DNA of 64,000 nucleotides from Falciphora oryzae (GCA_000733355.1 JNVV01000017.1:281786-345785), one strand, 5' to 3'. Positions 32,253 through 43,761 are shown, counted from the first letter of the stretch. A program made the numbers and translations. The notes: a model not told the origin generated them from the sequence alone.

Positions 32253-34289
32253 GTTTCGCCCGAGGCCCTTACCGAAGCCGAGCGACGCATATTGGCCCAA
32301 ACTCGCCAGCTTGTTAAGGACGCCGTACGGGAAAGCCGGCGGCTTGCAGCACAAAGAAAGCGGCCTAAATCAGCTACTGTACTTTCGGCCCTGCAACGAT
32401 CGTCTTAACAACCCGGATTAAACCGAAGCTCTCCCCAGGACGTACCCGTCCCTACTAGGGAAAATAGGGCTAAAATTGATACCGATATACTTCCGCCTTC
32501 CGCTTTTAAACAAACAAGCTCGATGGCGCGGGAACGGATCGTCGGATTAAACGCCGGCTTGCTAGCCGCATAAATAGAACGGACCCTAAAGGATTTACAA
32601 ACCCGAACAAACCAAACCCGCATAAGCATTACGCCGGGACGAACACAAAAACAACCCGCCGGTAATCCGGACTTTTCGGACTTTTCGGAATCGGATGATA
32701 GCGATAATAACCTGCCACCGAAACCTCCTAACCGAAAGCCACGGCTGTTCCGATCACCCTTTCTGCCAGGCGATAGGGCCTCGTAACCCCCTATGGGAAT
32801 TCCTTAAAGCACGGTTTTTATAGTCAACCCCGTGCAATTTAAAGCCCCTAGCGCTTTCGAAAGGGATCGCACTAAATTTAAAAACTAATAGTTCGTAATA
32901 CAGGCTTATATAAACGCCTGCCCCTAAAGTTTTACGGGTAACCCGCACCGCATCACTTGGGTTAAGTCCCTCCTAAAAGGAGCCGCTTTCCAATGGCACG
33001 TAGCTAGGGCACGTTCATTGGAATCCATAAACGTTCAAAATTCCTGGAAAGGATACGCTTCGTCGCTAGAGGAGCATTATAAAAACCCTAACGAGGAACG
33101 AACTAATGCCAAAAAGCTCCGGTTTTTAAAGTACAACGGCGATATCGTTAGCTACCTAACGGAGCTGGGGCAGTACAATATCACTACCCGATAAACCGGT
33201 ACGACCTTCCGGGATTTCGTCCGATCCTCGCTACCCGAAGGTATCGCCAATTTGGTATATGCTAATAAGGGTCGAATCCCTACGGACGACGCCGAATTCC
33301 TCGAAGCCTTCCAAAAAGCAGGGATTACTTACGAGCAAAAGCTCGCGGATAAAGCCTCCATTAAGGCTTTAATGCAAGGAACGGGCCAAAAGGAAAAGGG
33401 AAAAAACGAGCCCGCTTTAAATCAAAAGCGCTCAAACGTGGGCCGTCGCCGCGGCAAAAGCTCCAAAAACAGGAACCCAAATCCATCTTTAAGCTCCCGT
33501 TCCGGAAAAAAAGCCAACGATAAAAAGGCCGCCGATAAAAAAACCAACATTTAGACTACTACCAAATTGGCATTCGAAGGAATCGAATAGCGCGATATTA
33601 ACGCACGAAAGTTAGCTAAAGCCGACTGCTGGCGCTGCGGAAAAAAAGGGTACCATACGTTAAAATGCTACGCTAAAAAGGACACTAACGGCAAAAAACT
33701 CCCTCCTACACCAACAAAAACGGCCGGTGCCAAATCCATCCTTAAACGCCCTGCAACGGACGAACAGGAAGAACAGCCATAAGCTAAAAAGGCTAAAATC
33801 GCTAGCCTCACCTCAAAAGCCCCGAACGAACCACGAATCTTTAAACTATCAAATTCGGAATCGGACGATGACTGTTAACAACCATCGACCGTCGCTGCTG
33901 TACGAAGGCCCTTAACGGATAGGGAACTCGCAAAGCCAATCCTTCGCATGTACATACGGGCGAAGGAATCGAAAGAAATACCTGTCCGGGTCCTTTTAAA
34001 CGGAGGCAGCGATACGAAGGTCATATTAGACAAAATAGCGAAGCAACTCCCGGGTCACCTGGTTAACAAAGCTATCCCTTGCGTAATAACCTCCTTTTTA
34101 GGGAAAATCGAACCAGAGGCCGGAAAGTAACGAGTCGTCGACGTTACCCTCCGGCACAAAACGCACTATTTTACGGAAACGTTCGAAATTAGTCCTACGG
34201 ATCCAGATTACGATATTATCCTGCCTTTCGCATAGCAAAAGCAACACCCACCGCTGGGATTACTGGATCGCGACCTTCGGGATATCCGG

Positions 34290-35786
34290 ATGGATTCGGA
34301 CAAATGCCGGAAATGCAACAAGCCCCGGGCCCGAAAGCCACAAAATTTACAGCTGCCCAAAGGCTTACGCCTTCGGGAAAACATAAAAACAATTGAGCCC
34401 GCGATTATTGCCGCTATTAAATACGGGCACGGTATTCCTTCCTTTAAGGAAGTGAACAAAGCAGATTCCGACGGCCTCGAATCGGTGCCACAGGAATTTA
34501 GGGAATTTCTCCCTATTATAACAGAAGCGGCTGCCACCCGTTTTCCCGATCATCAGCCCTGGGACTACGAAATTCACCTTAAAAAAGGAGCTCAATTAAC
34601 CCATAGCCCCTTATACCCAATGAGCCAAAAGGAATTGGACGTTTTAAAGCCGTGGCTGGAAAAGCAGGTACGAATCGGTCGGGCCAGGCCATACAAAACT
34701 GCCAACAGTTCGCCCCTTATGTTCGCAAAAAAGAAAAAACCCCTCGATCTTTTAAGGGTGGTGGTCGACTACAAGGACGTAAACGCTAAAACGATTCCGA
34801 TTCGGTGCCCTATCCCGCTTATTACGGAGTTCCAGGATCGACTTCGGAATGCTAAATGGAAAACGAAAATCGACTTTAAAACCGGGTTTAACCTAATTCG
34901 GATAAAAAAAGGGCACGAATGGCTTACGGCCTTCCGCTACAAATACGGCGTCTTCGAATTCACGGTTATGCTAATGGGCTTTATCAACGCCCCCGCCACT
35001 TTCTAAAGCATAATAAACCATATCTTTATGGACCTTATCGATGCCGGGCTCCTTATGTATTTGGATAACCTCCTAATATACGCAAAAACCAAGGAACAAC
35101 ACGATAGTTTGGTAAAGGAGGTGCTTCGCCGCCTTACTAAACACAACCTGGCCGTGGCCCCTCGCAAATGCGTTTGGGGGGTATACGAAATCGAATTCTT
35201 TGGTCACATAATAGGACCCGAGGGCATTGCAATGTCCAAGGACAAAGTTAATGCTATCATCCAATGGAAGGCCCCCAACTGCCTTAAGGACTTCCAGTTG
35301 TTCGTCGGCTTTGCCAACTTTTACAGGAGGTTTATTAAGGGGTTTTTAGGAATCGTTAGGCCTATAACGACGGCCAACGCCCTACCTAAAAGCCAATGGC
35401 GATGGACCCCCGAAATGGAACAGGCTTTCGAAGCCCTTAAAATCGCTTTCGTTTCGCCTCCGATACTCCGGCATTTCGACCCATCTTTTCCAGCACAAAT
35501 TGAAATGGACGCTTCGGACTTTGCCTTTGGAAGGGTATTATCCCAAAGGGACCCCGAAACCAATAAACTACACCCCGTTGCCTTCCATTCACGCAAAATG
35601 TCGCCCGCCGAAATCAACTATGAAATCCACGATAAGGAACTTTTGGCGGTCGTCGACTGTTTCGCTAGGTGGAGGCATTACCTCGAAAGGGCAAAGCACC
35701 GGATAGAGGTTTATACGGATCACCGGAACCTCGAATATTTCCTAACGGCCAAAGTCCTTAATCGAAAGCAAGCCAGATGGGCATAA
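34290..35786 (+). pseudogene. Gypsy B reverse transcriptase and RNase H
   Basis: Two frames separated by a single in-frame TAA near 35004 cover the RT fingers and palm (LRVVVDYKDVNAKT, FRYKYGVFEFTVMLMGF) and RNase H (EMDASDFAFGRVL, EVYTDHRNLEYF). The RT active site reads MYLDNLLIY, so the second aspartate of the YxDD box has become asparagine, a G-to-A change. The enzyme would be inactive even without the stop. Confidence 0.9.
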
Positions 35787-35989
35787 CAGCTGGCTGGTTA
35801 TTGGTTTATGATCAACTACCGACCAGGAAAGCAAAATGAAAAGGGCCAATATGCTATCGAAATTACCCCAGCACAAGCCTAAAAAAGGGGGGAGTAAAGA
35901 TCAGCCGATTACGACGATCCTGCAAAAAAAAACACTTCCCAGCAAAAATTTCGGCCCTGGAAGGACAAAGAGATAACCCCATGGAAAAA

Positions 35990-36555
35990 GCTTTACCGTA
36001 AGGAGCACCTTTTTTCCTCCTGTCCCCAGGCCGGCTGTAACAGGTCTCAGCCCTACTATAGCAAGCTACAGCAGTGTCAAGCCTGGAAAGGGGGGTTCTC
36101 TCAGGGAGATCTCAGAGGTCCAGCAGCTCAACAGTCGTATTCGTGCAGGGCTAAACCAGCCTATGGTAAAGATAAAACAGAAACGATCGCTTGCCCTCCA
36201 GACTCCCTTCACAAGGGGGTCCTTCGGGCCCTTCTTATGCCTGGCCGTCCGGCCGTCCTTCGGTTGCCGTCGGCACGCCTCCTCCTCCGCGGCGTCCGTA
36301 CGGGGCTGGTTATGCTTTGTCCCCTTATTAGGGTTCGGAGCTTGGGTGCGCTTTGACCGGGCTGAGCGTCCGTATTTGCGGAGGCTAACCGGCGGGCGTG
36401 TTATAAAGCTAAACTCTTTTGATCCGCACGTCCTTTAGGGCTTGCGCCCCTCTGGCTACCACCCGGGGTCCTCCCTTGAGGCCACCGGTGGCGGTCCCTA
36501 GGGCTGCTGATCATGGCTCTGTGCGGGGTGTTACACCGGCTTTGCAGTATTCCAG
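35990..36555. other. GC-rich insert of unknown origin inside Gypsy B
   Basis: Between the RNase H tail and the integrase N-terminal part lies about 0.55 kb that is visibly richer in G and C than the surrounding AT-biased element and encodes no retrotransposon domain. Boundaries are approximate. It may be a short transposon, but no inverted ends or target duplication were identified. Confidence 0.4.
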
Positions 36556-36564
36556 TCCTAAAGT

Positions 36565-37965
36565 GGGCTACGGAATTTACTAACAAAGTTAAACAAGCTG
36601 GTATATCGGATCCCGAATACCAGGGTCGCCTCCAAAAGCCCGAAAAGGGTGAAAAAGTAAAGGATGGTCTCCTTTATCATAAAAAAAGATTGTGGGTGCC
36701 AACGGAGGCCCTGCAAAAGGAAATCCTCGAGTCCGAATATAACACAAAAGTCGCTGGACATATGGGTATAGATAAAACCCTCGAGTTAATTACTCGGCAC
36801 TTTTAATGGCCCAACATTAAGGCAAAAGTCCGGGAATACGTAAGGGGATGCCTGGAGTGCCAACGCAATAAGGCCCCAAAGCATGCCCCCTTTGGACCCC
36901 TACAACCCATAAAGCTGCATTACCAGCCCTGGAAAACGGTGGCCATAGACTTCATTACGGACCTCCCTTTAAGCGATAAGTGCGATTTAATTTGGGTAAT
37001 GGTAAACCCCTTTACCAAAATGGCGCATTTCGTCCCCCTCAAAATCGAGGGTAAGAAATCGGATAACCTTATCCGCATTTTCGCCAAAAAATACTAGCGA
37101 CTATACGGTATGCCTTTAGATATTATTTCTAATAAAGATTCCAAATTTACGAGCCACTTGTGGAAAGATTTCCTCCGTTTGGTAGGCATCAAGCCAAAAA
37201 TGAGCACTGCCTTCCATCCCCAAACGGATAGACAAACCGAAAGGCTTAACCAAAGCCTGGAAGCCTACTTTAAATCTTTCGTAAATTACGAAATGACCAA
37301 TTGGGTCGAGCTATTACCCACGGCGGAATTTGCCTATAATAATATATCTTCGGCAAATACCTCCATTACTCCCTTTTTCGCCAACTACGGGTACCACCCA
37401 GCTTCCAATAATCCCCCTCTCCCAAAACGAGTACGCAATCCAGCAAACCAACTCTACCGGCATTGGATAACCCAAATGCACGAAAAAGCCAAACAACACC
37501 TCGAAAAAGCCCGGGAACGAATAAAGCATTGGGCCGACAAAAGGAGAAGCCCCTCGCCGGTACTTACCGAAGGACAGTTCGTTATGTTAAACGCCCGGCA
37601 CATAAAAACACGTCGCCCTGCCAAAAAAACTCGATGCCAAAATGCTCGGGCCCTTCCGGATCCTTAAGGTTATTTCTCCCACGGCGGTACGACTAGCCCT
37701 GCCTAAAACCTGGAAAATCTATAACGCTTTCCACGTATCCCTCATCGAACCCTACCGCTCTAGCATTCAGGCACGACCTGACCCTAACCAGGTACTGCGG
37801 GAGGCCCCCTCGGTTATAGGAGATTTCGTTATAAAAAAAGGTTATGGATTCCATGGATACAAGCGGGAAGGTTCGTTACTTTATCCGATAGGAAGATTAC
37901 CCACGAAAAAAGGACTGGACGTGGGAACCTTGGAAGCACTTCGATACCGACGGATCTAAGCAACA
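36565..37965 (+). pseudogene. Gypsy B integrase
   Basis: Frames contain the H2C2 zinc-binding part (HMGIDKTLELITRHF and CLECQRNKAP), the core start TVAIDFITDLP, and the second block SNKDSKFTSHLW, where the usual SDRD aspartate is asparagine. The third block TDRQTERLNQSLE keeps the glutamate. A C-terminal frame continues with FRILKVISPTAVRLALP. TAA and TAG codons interrupt it near 36800 and 37095. It is inactivated. Confidence 0.87.
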
Positions 37966-38096
37966 CGTTGTTGCCTTTCATCGGCTTAACCCCGATAAGC
38001 CTAGGGACCCCCGCGTGCCACAAGATATAGGCACGGCCGCATCCCTTAAGCGGGCTTCAAAAGGTCTCGAGACGCGCCCTAGGAAAAAAAGGATAG

Positions 38097-38381
38097 TGTC
38101 ACACGGAAGAACCTGCGGACTCACCTAATCGGCCCCACAGAAGGTCCGGGAACAGGTATAGGTGCCCAACGGCCCCGAGGCCCAAAGGCCGAAGGCCGGA
38201 AGGGTAGTGTGAATCATGTACTCGATACTTCGCACGGATCACAGGGTGGTTTATATAAACCCTGCCATCTCCTATATCTTCCATGAGAGATTCCTTCTTC
38301 CTCAAGCATCTCTTGAGCCCATAGAAAGATTATCTGCAATATAGAGATCTTTCTCCAAGCCGTCTTTGACCCCTTGTTACA
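38097..38381 (+). repeat. Gypsy B 3' LTR
   Basis: It begins TGTCACACGG and ends CTTGTTACA, 285 bp. It matches in inverted orientation the solo LTR at 45519-45813. Its right edge cuts straight into Harbinger transposase coding sequence. Confidence 0.88.
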
Positions 38382-39097
38382 TCGAATTCGATTCGGTAGT
38401 TGCCGCGGGTTTAAGCGGCTGTATCGGAGCGATCGACCGCACGCACGTTTCGGCCTTCATTAAAAGCAAAGCGCAAAAGCTATGGATCGATCGGAAAGGG
38501 AGGGTAACGCAAAACGTTTTTGCGGCAGTCAAATCTGACATGGCGTTTACCTACGTATTAGCCGGTGCCGAGGGCTCCATAAACGATTCGACCTTATTGG
38601 GGGAGGCATTAAACAGAGGGTTCCGGATACCCCGGGATAGGTACTACTTAGCAGATGCCGGCTTTGGAACCAGGCCCGGTATCGTTATGCTTTTCCCCGG
38701 GATCCGGTATCATTTGCAAGATTGGAGGGAAGCGGTGGCGCCGCCGCTTACCCGGAAAGAGTTATTTAACCTACGCTATTCCCGGACGAGAATGATGGTT
38801 GAACGAGCGTTTGGGTGCTTGAAAAGGCGCTGGAGGATCGTTAGGAACGCACCGGTAGAGTACAGCTTTGGCACCCAGGTGAAGATTATATACGCGGTGA
38901 CTGCCTTGCATAATTTGGCGTTGGCAAACCAGGAGGACTGGCAGTTGGAGGAGCCGGATCGAGAGACTCTCTCCCGGGCGCGGGAGGTCTGCTGGCGAGA
39001 GTTGAAGGACCTCTACCAAAATTATATACGTTTAAGGTCCGCGGAGAGGATGGCGGCGCAATATAACGCCCGGGTCGGTAGATTGAACCAATTGTAG
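38382..39097 (+). pseudogene. PIF/Harbinger DDE transposase, N-terminus lost
   Basis: About 238 residues are open: GCIGAIDRTHVSAF (first catalytic aspartate), YVLAGAEGSINDSTLL, YLADAGFGTRPG (second aspartate) and RTRMMVERAFGCLKRRWRIV (catalytic glutamate), matching DDE_Tnp_4. The N-terminal third and any start codon were removed where the Gypsy B LTR abuts at 38381; the nominal start lies in the LTR. No stop is found in what remains. It is convergent with the Myb-like gene, as expected for a Harbinger element. Confidence 0.88.
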
Positions 39098-39142
39098 CAA
39101 AAACGGTGGAATTGGAAGGTCGTTGGCGATAGTTGTTGGCGG

Positions 39143-39177
39143 TAGGGTAGGTAGGGTAGGTAGGGTAGGTAGGGTTA
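39143..39177 (+). repeat. Minisatellite, 9 bp GTAGGGTAG unit
   Basis: About four copies of GTAGGGTAG lie between the convergent Harbinger genes. It resembles telomeric repeat loosely but does not match TTAGGG arrays. Confidence 0.7.
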
Positions 39178-39271
39178 AGGTTATAGGCACAAAACAACGC
39201 TAAAAACAACGTCAATTAGCCCTCCGAGCTTCGGATATATATGCATCCCGACTTTCCTTATCCAATGCCAC

Positions 39272-40528
39272 CTAAAGCTCGGCCTTCCCTAATGATTTCA
39301 AGTTGCGGGCGATGCGGAAAAACTCAGAGGGTTTAAGTTTAACCCGGTAGCCCTCGGTAAAGGATCTAATCGCCTCTTTAGCCACGTTTTGGCGGCGCTT
39401 GTTAACGGAACCTGCTAATACCAATATAGCATTAGCTAGCTGTTCCGACGTTGCCGGCGGCGGTGACTCGAGTCTCGCCGGCGAGACCCTTCCTTCCGAT
39501 GAACTAGAGGCCCGACGCTTTCCTTCCGATGAATTAAAGGCCCGACGCCTCCTCCGGCCGCGTAGTACGTCAACGCCTCCGTCCCTGGCGGCCGCTACTA
39601 GATCCGGATCCGTTGCCCTTTGATGCAACTGCTTGGTAGAGGGCCTTTTGCGACGAGAGGGCGGCGGCGGCATTAAAGGGTCGGGCATCCGTTGGGTAGG
39701 CGTGGAGGTAATCGGCCGCCAGCGAGTATCTTCGCCCGTTTCCATCTTTCCCTCGCCCTCGCCCTCGCCCTCGCCCTCTCCCTCTCCTTCGCCCTCGCCC
39801 TTTCCCTTTCCCTCGCCCTCCTTATTTGCAGGAATATACCCATTAAATAAACCCAAGCCACTAACGCGTGCGGATCCTTTAGCAAGCTTATTCCCTTTAA
39901 TAAAAGGGCGACGGATTATGGTCCCTTTTGCCGTCTTTCCCGCCCAAAGCTCCCGATACAAGACCACCTCCCCCAACGGCACGCCGGCGGCGATCCATCC
40001 AACTTTCCGTATCCCATGCACGCTTGCAAAGCTCTGCCACCGAGGGTCCTTTTTATCAACGTCGCAAGCGCCCGTTTCCGGGTTACAAGTATTGCCCGAT
40101 AGGCTAACCCATGATTTCCAGGCGAGATATCTCTTTCGTTCGTTATCGTATTTGGTAGAGATCGTTTGGGTCGATAGCTTCAAGGTAGGCCACTCCTCGG
40201 TCGCCGCCGCCAGCACGCGCTCCCAAGCCTTTTTGAAGTTGGCCTTTTTCGAGCTTTTGAATAGGCCCTTGCGGTGGCAGTCGAGGAAAAGGCTGATTAG
40301 CCGGGCGGTTTTTTCGCTAGACCAGGATACTCGAGCCGGCTCGCCGTCGCCTCGTTTCCGCTTACGGGAAGGGCCCTCGCCGGGCTGGGTATCGCCGGGC
40401 CGGGTATCGCCGGGCTGGGTATCGGGGTCGTTAACACCAAAATCTGGCGCCTGGGAGGCCGTTTGGGAATTGGGAATAGCTTCAACGGTGGCGCCGCCGG
40501 CTTCCGTTGCCTGGGAATTAAAAGACAT
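39272..40528 (-). CDS. PIF/Harbinger Myb/SANT-like protein, intact copy 2
   Basis: A 418-residue open frame starting at an ATG matched by copy 1 at 20067. A trihelix/Myb-like DNA-binding region lies around residues 55-130 (VSWSSEKTARLISLFLDC, WERVLAAATEEWPTL). A (Glu-Gly/Lys-Gly)n tract lies near residue 235-255, encoded by a GGCGAG minisatellite. The C-terminus has LANAILVLAGSVNKRRQ and a YRVKLKPSEFFRIARNL helix. In PIF/Harbinger elements this second protein assists transposase import and end binding. It is the only undamaged protein of this element. Confidence 0.87.
   Translation of the reverse strand: MSFNSQATEAGGATVEAIPNSQTASQAPDFGVNDPDTQPGDTRPGDTQPGEGPSRKRKRGDGEPARVSWSSEKTARLISLFLDCHRKGLFKSSKKANFKKAWERVLAAATEEWPTLKLSTQTISTKYDNERKRYLAWKSWVSLSGNTCNPETGACDVDKKDPRWQSFASVHGIRKVGWIAAGVPLGEVVLYRELWAGKTAKGTIIRRPFIKGNKLAKGSARVSGLGLFNGYIPANKEGEGKGKGEGEGEGEGEGEGEGEGKMETGEDTRWRPITSTPTQRMPDPLMPPPPSRRKRPSTKQLHQRATDPDLVAAARDGGVDVLRGRRRRRAFNSSEGKRRASSSSEGRVSPARLESPPPATSEQLANAILVLAGSVNKRRQNVAKEAIRSFTEGYRVKLKPSEFFRIARNLKSLGKAEL
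39747..39835 (-). repeat. GGCGAG minisatellite encoding a Glu-Gly tract
   Basis: Imperfect six-base repeats inside the Myb-like gene. In copy 1 the same place has turned into a pure GA tract with a LINE end in it. Confidence 0.8.
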
Positions 40529-41079
40529 CTTTTTTGTGATAGGTTGGGCTAATCTTGGCGTGCAGATGAAGACTGACGATATCGTGTCTTGTCGAGAGCC
40601 GACTGGATGCCCCTCCCCCCCCCCAAAATAGCGGTGAAACCCCCGCTTTTGACACAGTACGTGCTTTTTGGCGGACGGTCCCTAACTGGGGGGCATCCCT
40701 ACCGGTACCTAACCCCCCCTGCAGCACTGTTCGTACCTCCGCAACGACCGTTGCCGCAACGATCGTTACGGCCGATCACGCCCTTAACGGCGTTGCATGC
40801 CGCCTATGCTGTGCTACTGTTTCGTAGCCGCGCGTTAACAAACGGCAGGGAAAGCGTGGTCGACTTGAAAACACGGGAAGCGTAAAGAGCAAAACAATTT
40901 TGGCTCGCAATCAGCAAGACGTCGGAGCCGCTAGCTGTCCAAGCATTCAAATGCCGGAGCTCCAAAGCAATAAACTGTAATCCCACGTCGGCTCCACCTG
41001 CAGCCAGGCAAAGGCATTGAAAGGTGGTATGCGAAAGCCCTAAAAAACGACGTAAACCGACAGCTCGTCGTCGCCAACC

Positions 41080-41420
41080 GGATAAAGGATCTGGATTGGG
41101 TCACGGGTTTGCCTAAAAGCGGAACGGCGAATAGTTAGGTCTTTAATGCGATTTTCGTCGTGGTATGCTGCTTGGACAAAGTACTTGATCCCCACGAAAG
41201 TTGACAAGTGCTGCACAGTTCGCAAAACTGTTCTTCGAACGCATCGAGTGTATCTTTGGACATCAGAGTATGGTGAGCGATTGCGACAGCCGCATCACCA
41301 GTGCATTTTGGGAGGAAGTGTTAAGGGCATGCGCCATGTCCGACGAAACCACGAGACTGAAGGTACCTTATGGGGATTCGACGTGTGCCTTTTCACGGCA
41401 GAAGGAGCCTAGGTAACTCA
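41080..41420 (+). pseudogene. Gypsy integrase core scrap (third family)
   Basis: Frames carry DLDWVTGLPKSGTANS, FNAIFVVVCCLD and then, in another frame, QFAKLFFERIECIFGHQSM and DCDSRITSAFWEEV, the layout of a Gypsy integrase catalytic core. At least one frame change and two stops are present. The sequence differs from Gypsy A and B. Confidence 0.7.
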
Positions 41421-41603
41421 GATGACTGAGCATGGCTCGAAACCTGTGCTCCTTTGCCTCACGCCCCAATATTGGTCAACCGGGTGGTGGCCATTAAGTC
41501 ACTCTGGGGGCCCGATGCAATGGGAAAGCTGAATGGGGCCGTCGGACAAAATAGGAAGCACGGAGATACCCTCTCGTTCCATTTTCGAGTACCCGCCACC
41601 ACC

Positions 41604-43133
41604 TTACTGGTAGACGTAGCAGAAGGGCCCTGAGGTGGTGTCCATGACCTCGCGGATTGTGGTCTGGGGGCCGACATACGTGACGTTCAGGACGTCGTCA
41701 AGGGTGGCCAGGCCGCTCGGGGGGCTGTTCTGCCAGGTGAGGTGGGCGTATACGTCCTTGCCAAGGTCGGTGCGGCGCGTCGACTCGTCCAGCTCCTGCC
41801 TGCGAGGGGGAAAGAGGAAGGATGTCAACGGTCTGCCTTAAAAACGAGACAGAAAGGACCGGGAAAAAAAGAAACTTACCAGAGAGCCCACATCCTGTCG
41901 ACCATGGCGTGGTGCACAAAAAAGGCAGGGTCGGTAGGCGAGGTGAAGACGTCGTCGGCCGGGTCACTGGTGATGACGTAGTGGCCCGCGGCGTGGGGGC
42001 CGATCTCGAGGGACCCCTTGGGCCCCTCGGACAGGGACCGGTACTTGTCGATGTCGGGCTGGTTCAGGAGGTCTAGCAGGGTCGTGTGGTTTACGTAGCG
42101 CAGGTTGACGGCAGGGCCCACATCGCGCACCCACGGCCTCGTGTTCACCCCCAAACCCCCGTTGGGCCCGACGGTAGCGGGCGGGTCGGGCTGCACGGGG
42201 CCCAGCAGGATAGTGCGGTTGGTGCCGAAGGGACCGGTCGTGACGGGCCCACCTCCCAGGCCACGGACCAGGTGGACAATACCACCTCCGGGGCCCTTGC
42301 CGATAATCGCGCCCTCGCGGTCCGGGTCGGGGGCGCCGTTGCCGCCGAGACTCCACTCGTCGCCGTTGAAGACGGGCGAGTCCTGGGGCGCCTCGGCGTA
42401 CTTTGCCCAGTCCCAGTAGGGCTGGTAGCCCTTGTAGCCGCACTCGTCGCGCAGTGCGGTCTCATACGCGTGGAGGAACCAGCGGTGCCAGGCCATGAAG
42501 TTGCTTGTGAAGTGGATCTCAAAAGTCTTTGTGATGTGTTCGACGGCAAAGTCGTCGAACTGTAGAAGCGGGAGGGAGAAAGGGCTTTGGCGTTAGAATC
42601 ATGTTGGAAAAAAAGGGGCGATGGGTGCACTTGTGTTTCGTTAGGGGTGCTGGGGAAATGAGAGAGCGGAAAAAGACTTACGCGAAACCTCGTGCCCGGA
42701 GCAAAGGTACGGTCGACCTTGCCCGGCTTGTCCATAAGGCACTTGATCGCCCGAATGTAATCGGACCTCTCCTCCTTGGTAAGGTCGCCGCTATACCAAA
42801 CGAAAGGCAAAATATATTAGCAAAAAGGAAAGATTTCTCGGTTTGGGGAAGGTCACCAACGACTGGGGACTTTATGTGACTGTCGCTGTTGTTGACTTAC
42901 TACTCCTTCCGGACCCTAACGTTCTCAGCGGTGCACCCGCCGCTCCCGGCCCGGGCCTTAAGCTTGGCCATCTGGTTCTCCTGGATCGAGGTGATGACCT
43001 TGGTCACCGCATCCTTATCGGCCACGAGGTCCCAGCGGGGCGCGGGGACGGAGGGGACCGCCCGGGCGGCTGGGACGGCAACGACAGCCGACACCAGGAA
43101 GGCGGCGGCGGCGGTGGCGGACAAGAACTTCAT
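41604..43133 (-). CDS. Secreted tyrosinase (type 3 copper oxidase), four exons
   Basis: Exons 43133-42901, 42790-42682, 42559-41880 and 41799-41604, with introns of 110, 122 and 80 bp and GT-AG ends, give 405 residues exactly in frame. A signal peptide (ATAAAAFLVSAVVAVPA) leads to the conserved CTAENVRVRKE segment. The CuA site shows VEHITKTFEIHF and MAWHRWFLHAYE. The CuB site shows HAAGHYVIT and DPAFFVHHAMVDRMWALWQ, giving the six copper-binding histidines. Such enzymes oxidise phenols to quinones for pigment, cross-linking or peptide modification; the substrate here is unknown. There is no C-terminal shielding domain, so this is a short-form enzyme. It is intact, although surrounded by transposon debris. 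Confidence 0.93.
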
Positions 43134-43139
43134 GATGGC

Positions 43140-43735
43140 AATGAAGGGGCTGCCAGGGAAAGAAGATGTGGGCGGTGTTGGGGATAATTAGGGACCGTTG
43201 TTGATTGCTAATTATATGTTTTGCTAACGAATGTAGTGGGGTTTTGGTAACGAATGTAGAGGGGTTTTCCCTAGGGAATGGAGAGGGTGAGGTGACGAGA
43301 AGGATTAACTGGGGAGAGGATCGTCGACGACGTTCGATTACATAGAAAAAAAAATCTCACCAGCCCCTTAGAACCCCCGTGGATGTCTCCAGAGTGGCCC
43401 CTTACCTCCTGCCAAGCATCTAGAATTGTGTGGAGTTAGTCGTGGAGTTACTCGTGGAGTAGCGCTCGACGACCGATCTGGAAAGCATTTCGGCATACTC
43501 ATGCCGTGTTGCCCGCTCGCCCCGGTCCGCGGGATTGCCGATATTTGGACCCCTATCGTTTGCTGCCGCCTTGGCTGAAGGCCCGAATGCCATTCTCCGT
43601 CACCAAGTCATATCCCCTGCTCGCGACCTTCCTCGAATTCATCAAATTTTGGCATTGTGCTGTTAGTGCACACTGCCAATTTGCATACATTTCCTTAACA
43701 CCCGCCAATTAGCGACCTAACACCAATAACCACGC
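43140..43735. other. Tyrosinase upstream region
   Basis: No frame or repeat is recognised. TTATATG near 43212 may serve as a TATA-like element. The right end leads into LINE 5' sequence. Confidence 0.45.
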
Positions 43736-43761
43736 CCGCCAACGGCGCTGGCAACGGCAGC

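Larger units (their letters stand above)
32253..38381 (+). mobile_element. Gypsy B: second LTR retrotransposon, 5' end missing
   Basis: Plus-strand element. It starts mid-gag at the edge of Gypsy A and ends in a full 3' LTR. The frame is riddled with TAA and TAG codons. Landmarks in order: gag zinc knuckle CWRCGKKGYHTLKCY near 33630, protease remnant LLNGGSDTKVI near 33990, reverse transcriptase, RNase H, integrase and a purine-rich AGGAAAAAAAGGATAG before the LTR. No 5' LTR is present in the window. Confidence 0.88.

Noticed and set aside
38366..38381. Apparent start of the Harbinger transposase
   Set aside because: The nominal start is a TTG within the Gypsy B LTR; the true N-terminus is missing.
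39143..39177. Possible interstitial telomere repeat
   Set aside because: The unit is GTAGGGTAG, not TTAGGG, and only about four copies are present.
39633..40631. 332-codon plus-strand frame
   Set aside because: Antisense to the Myb-like gene, whose protein is conserved between two copies; the plus frame is not.
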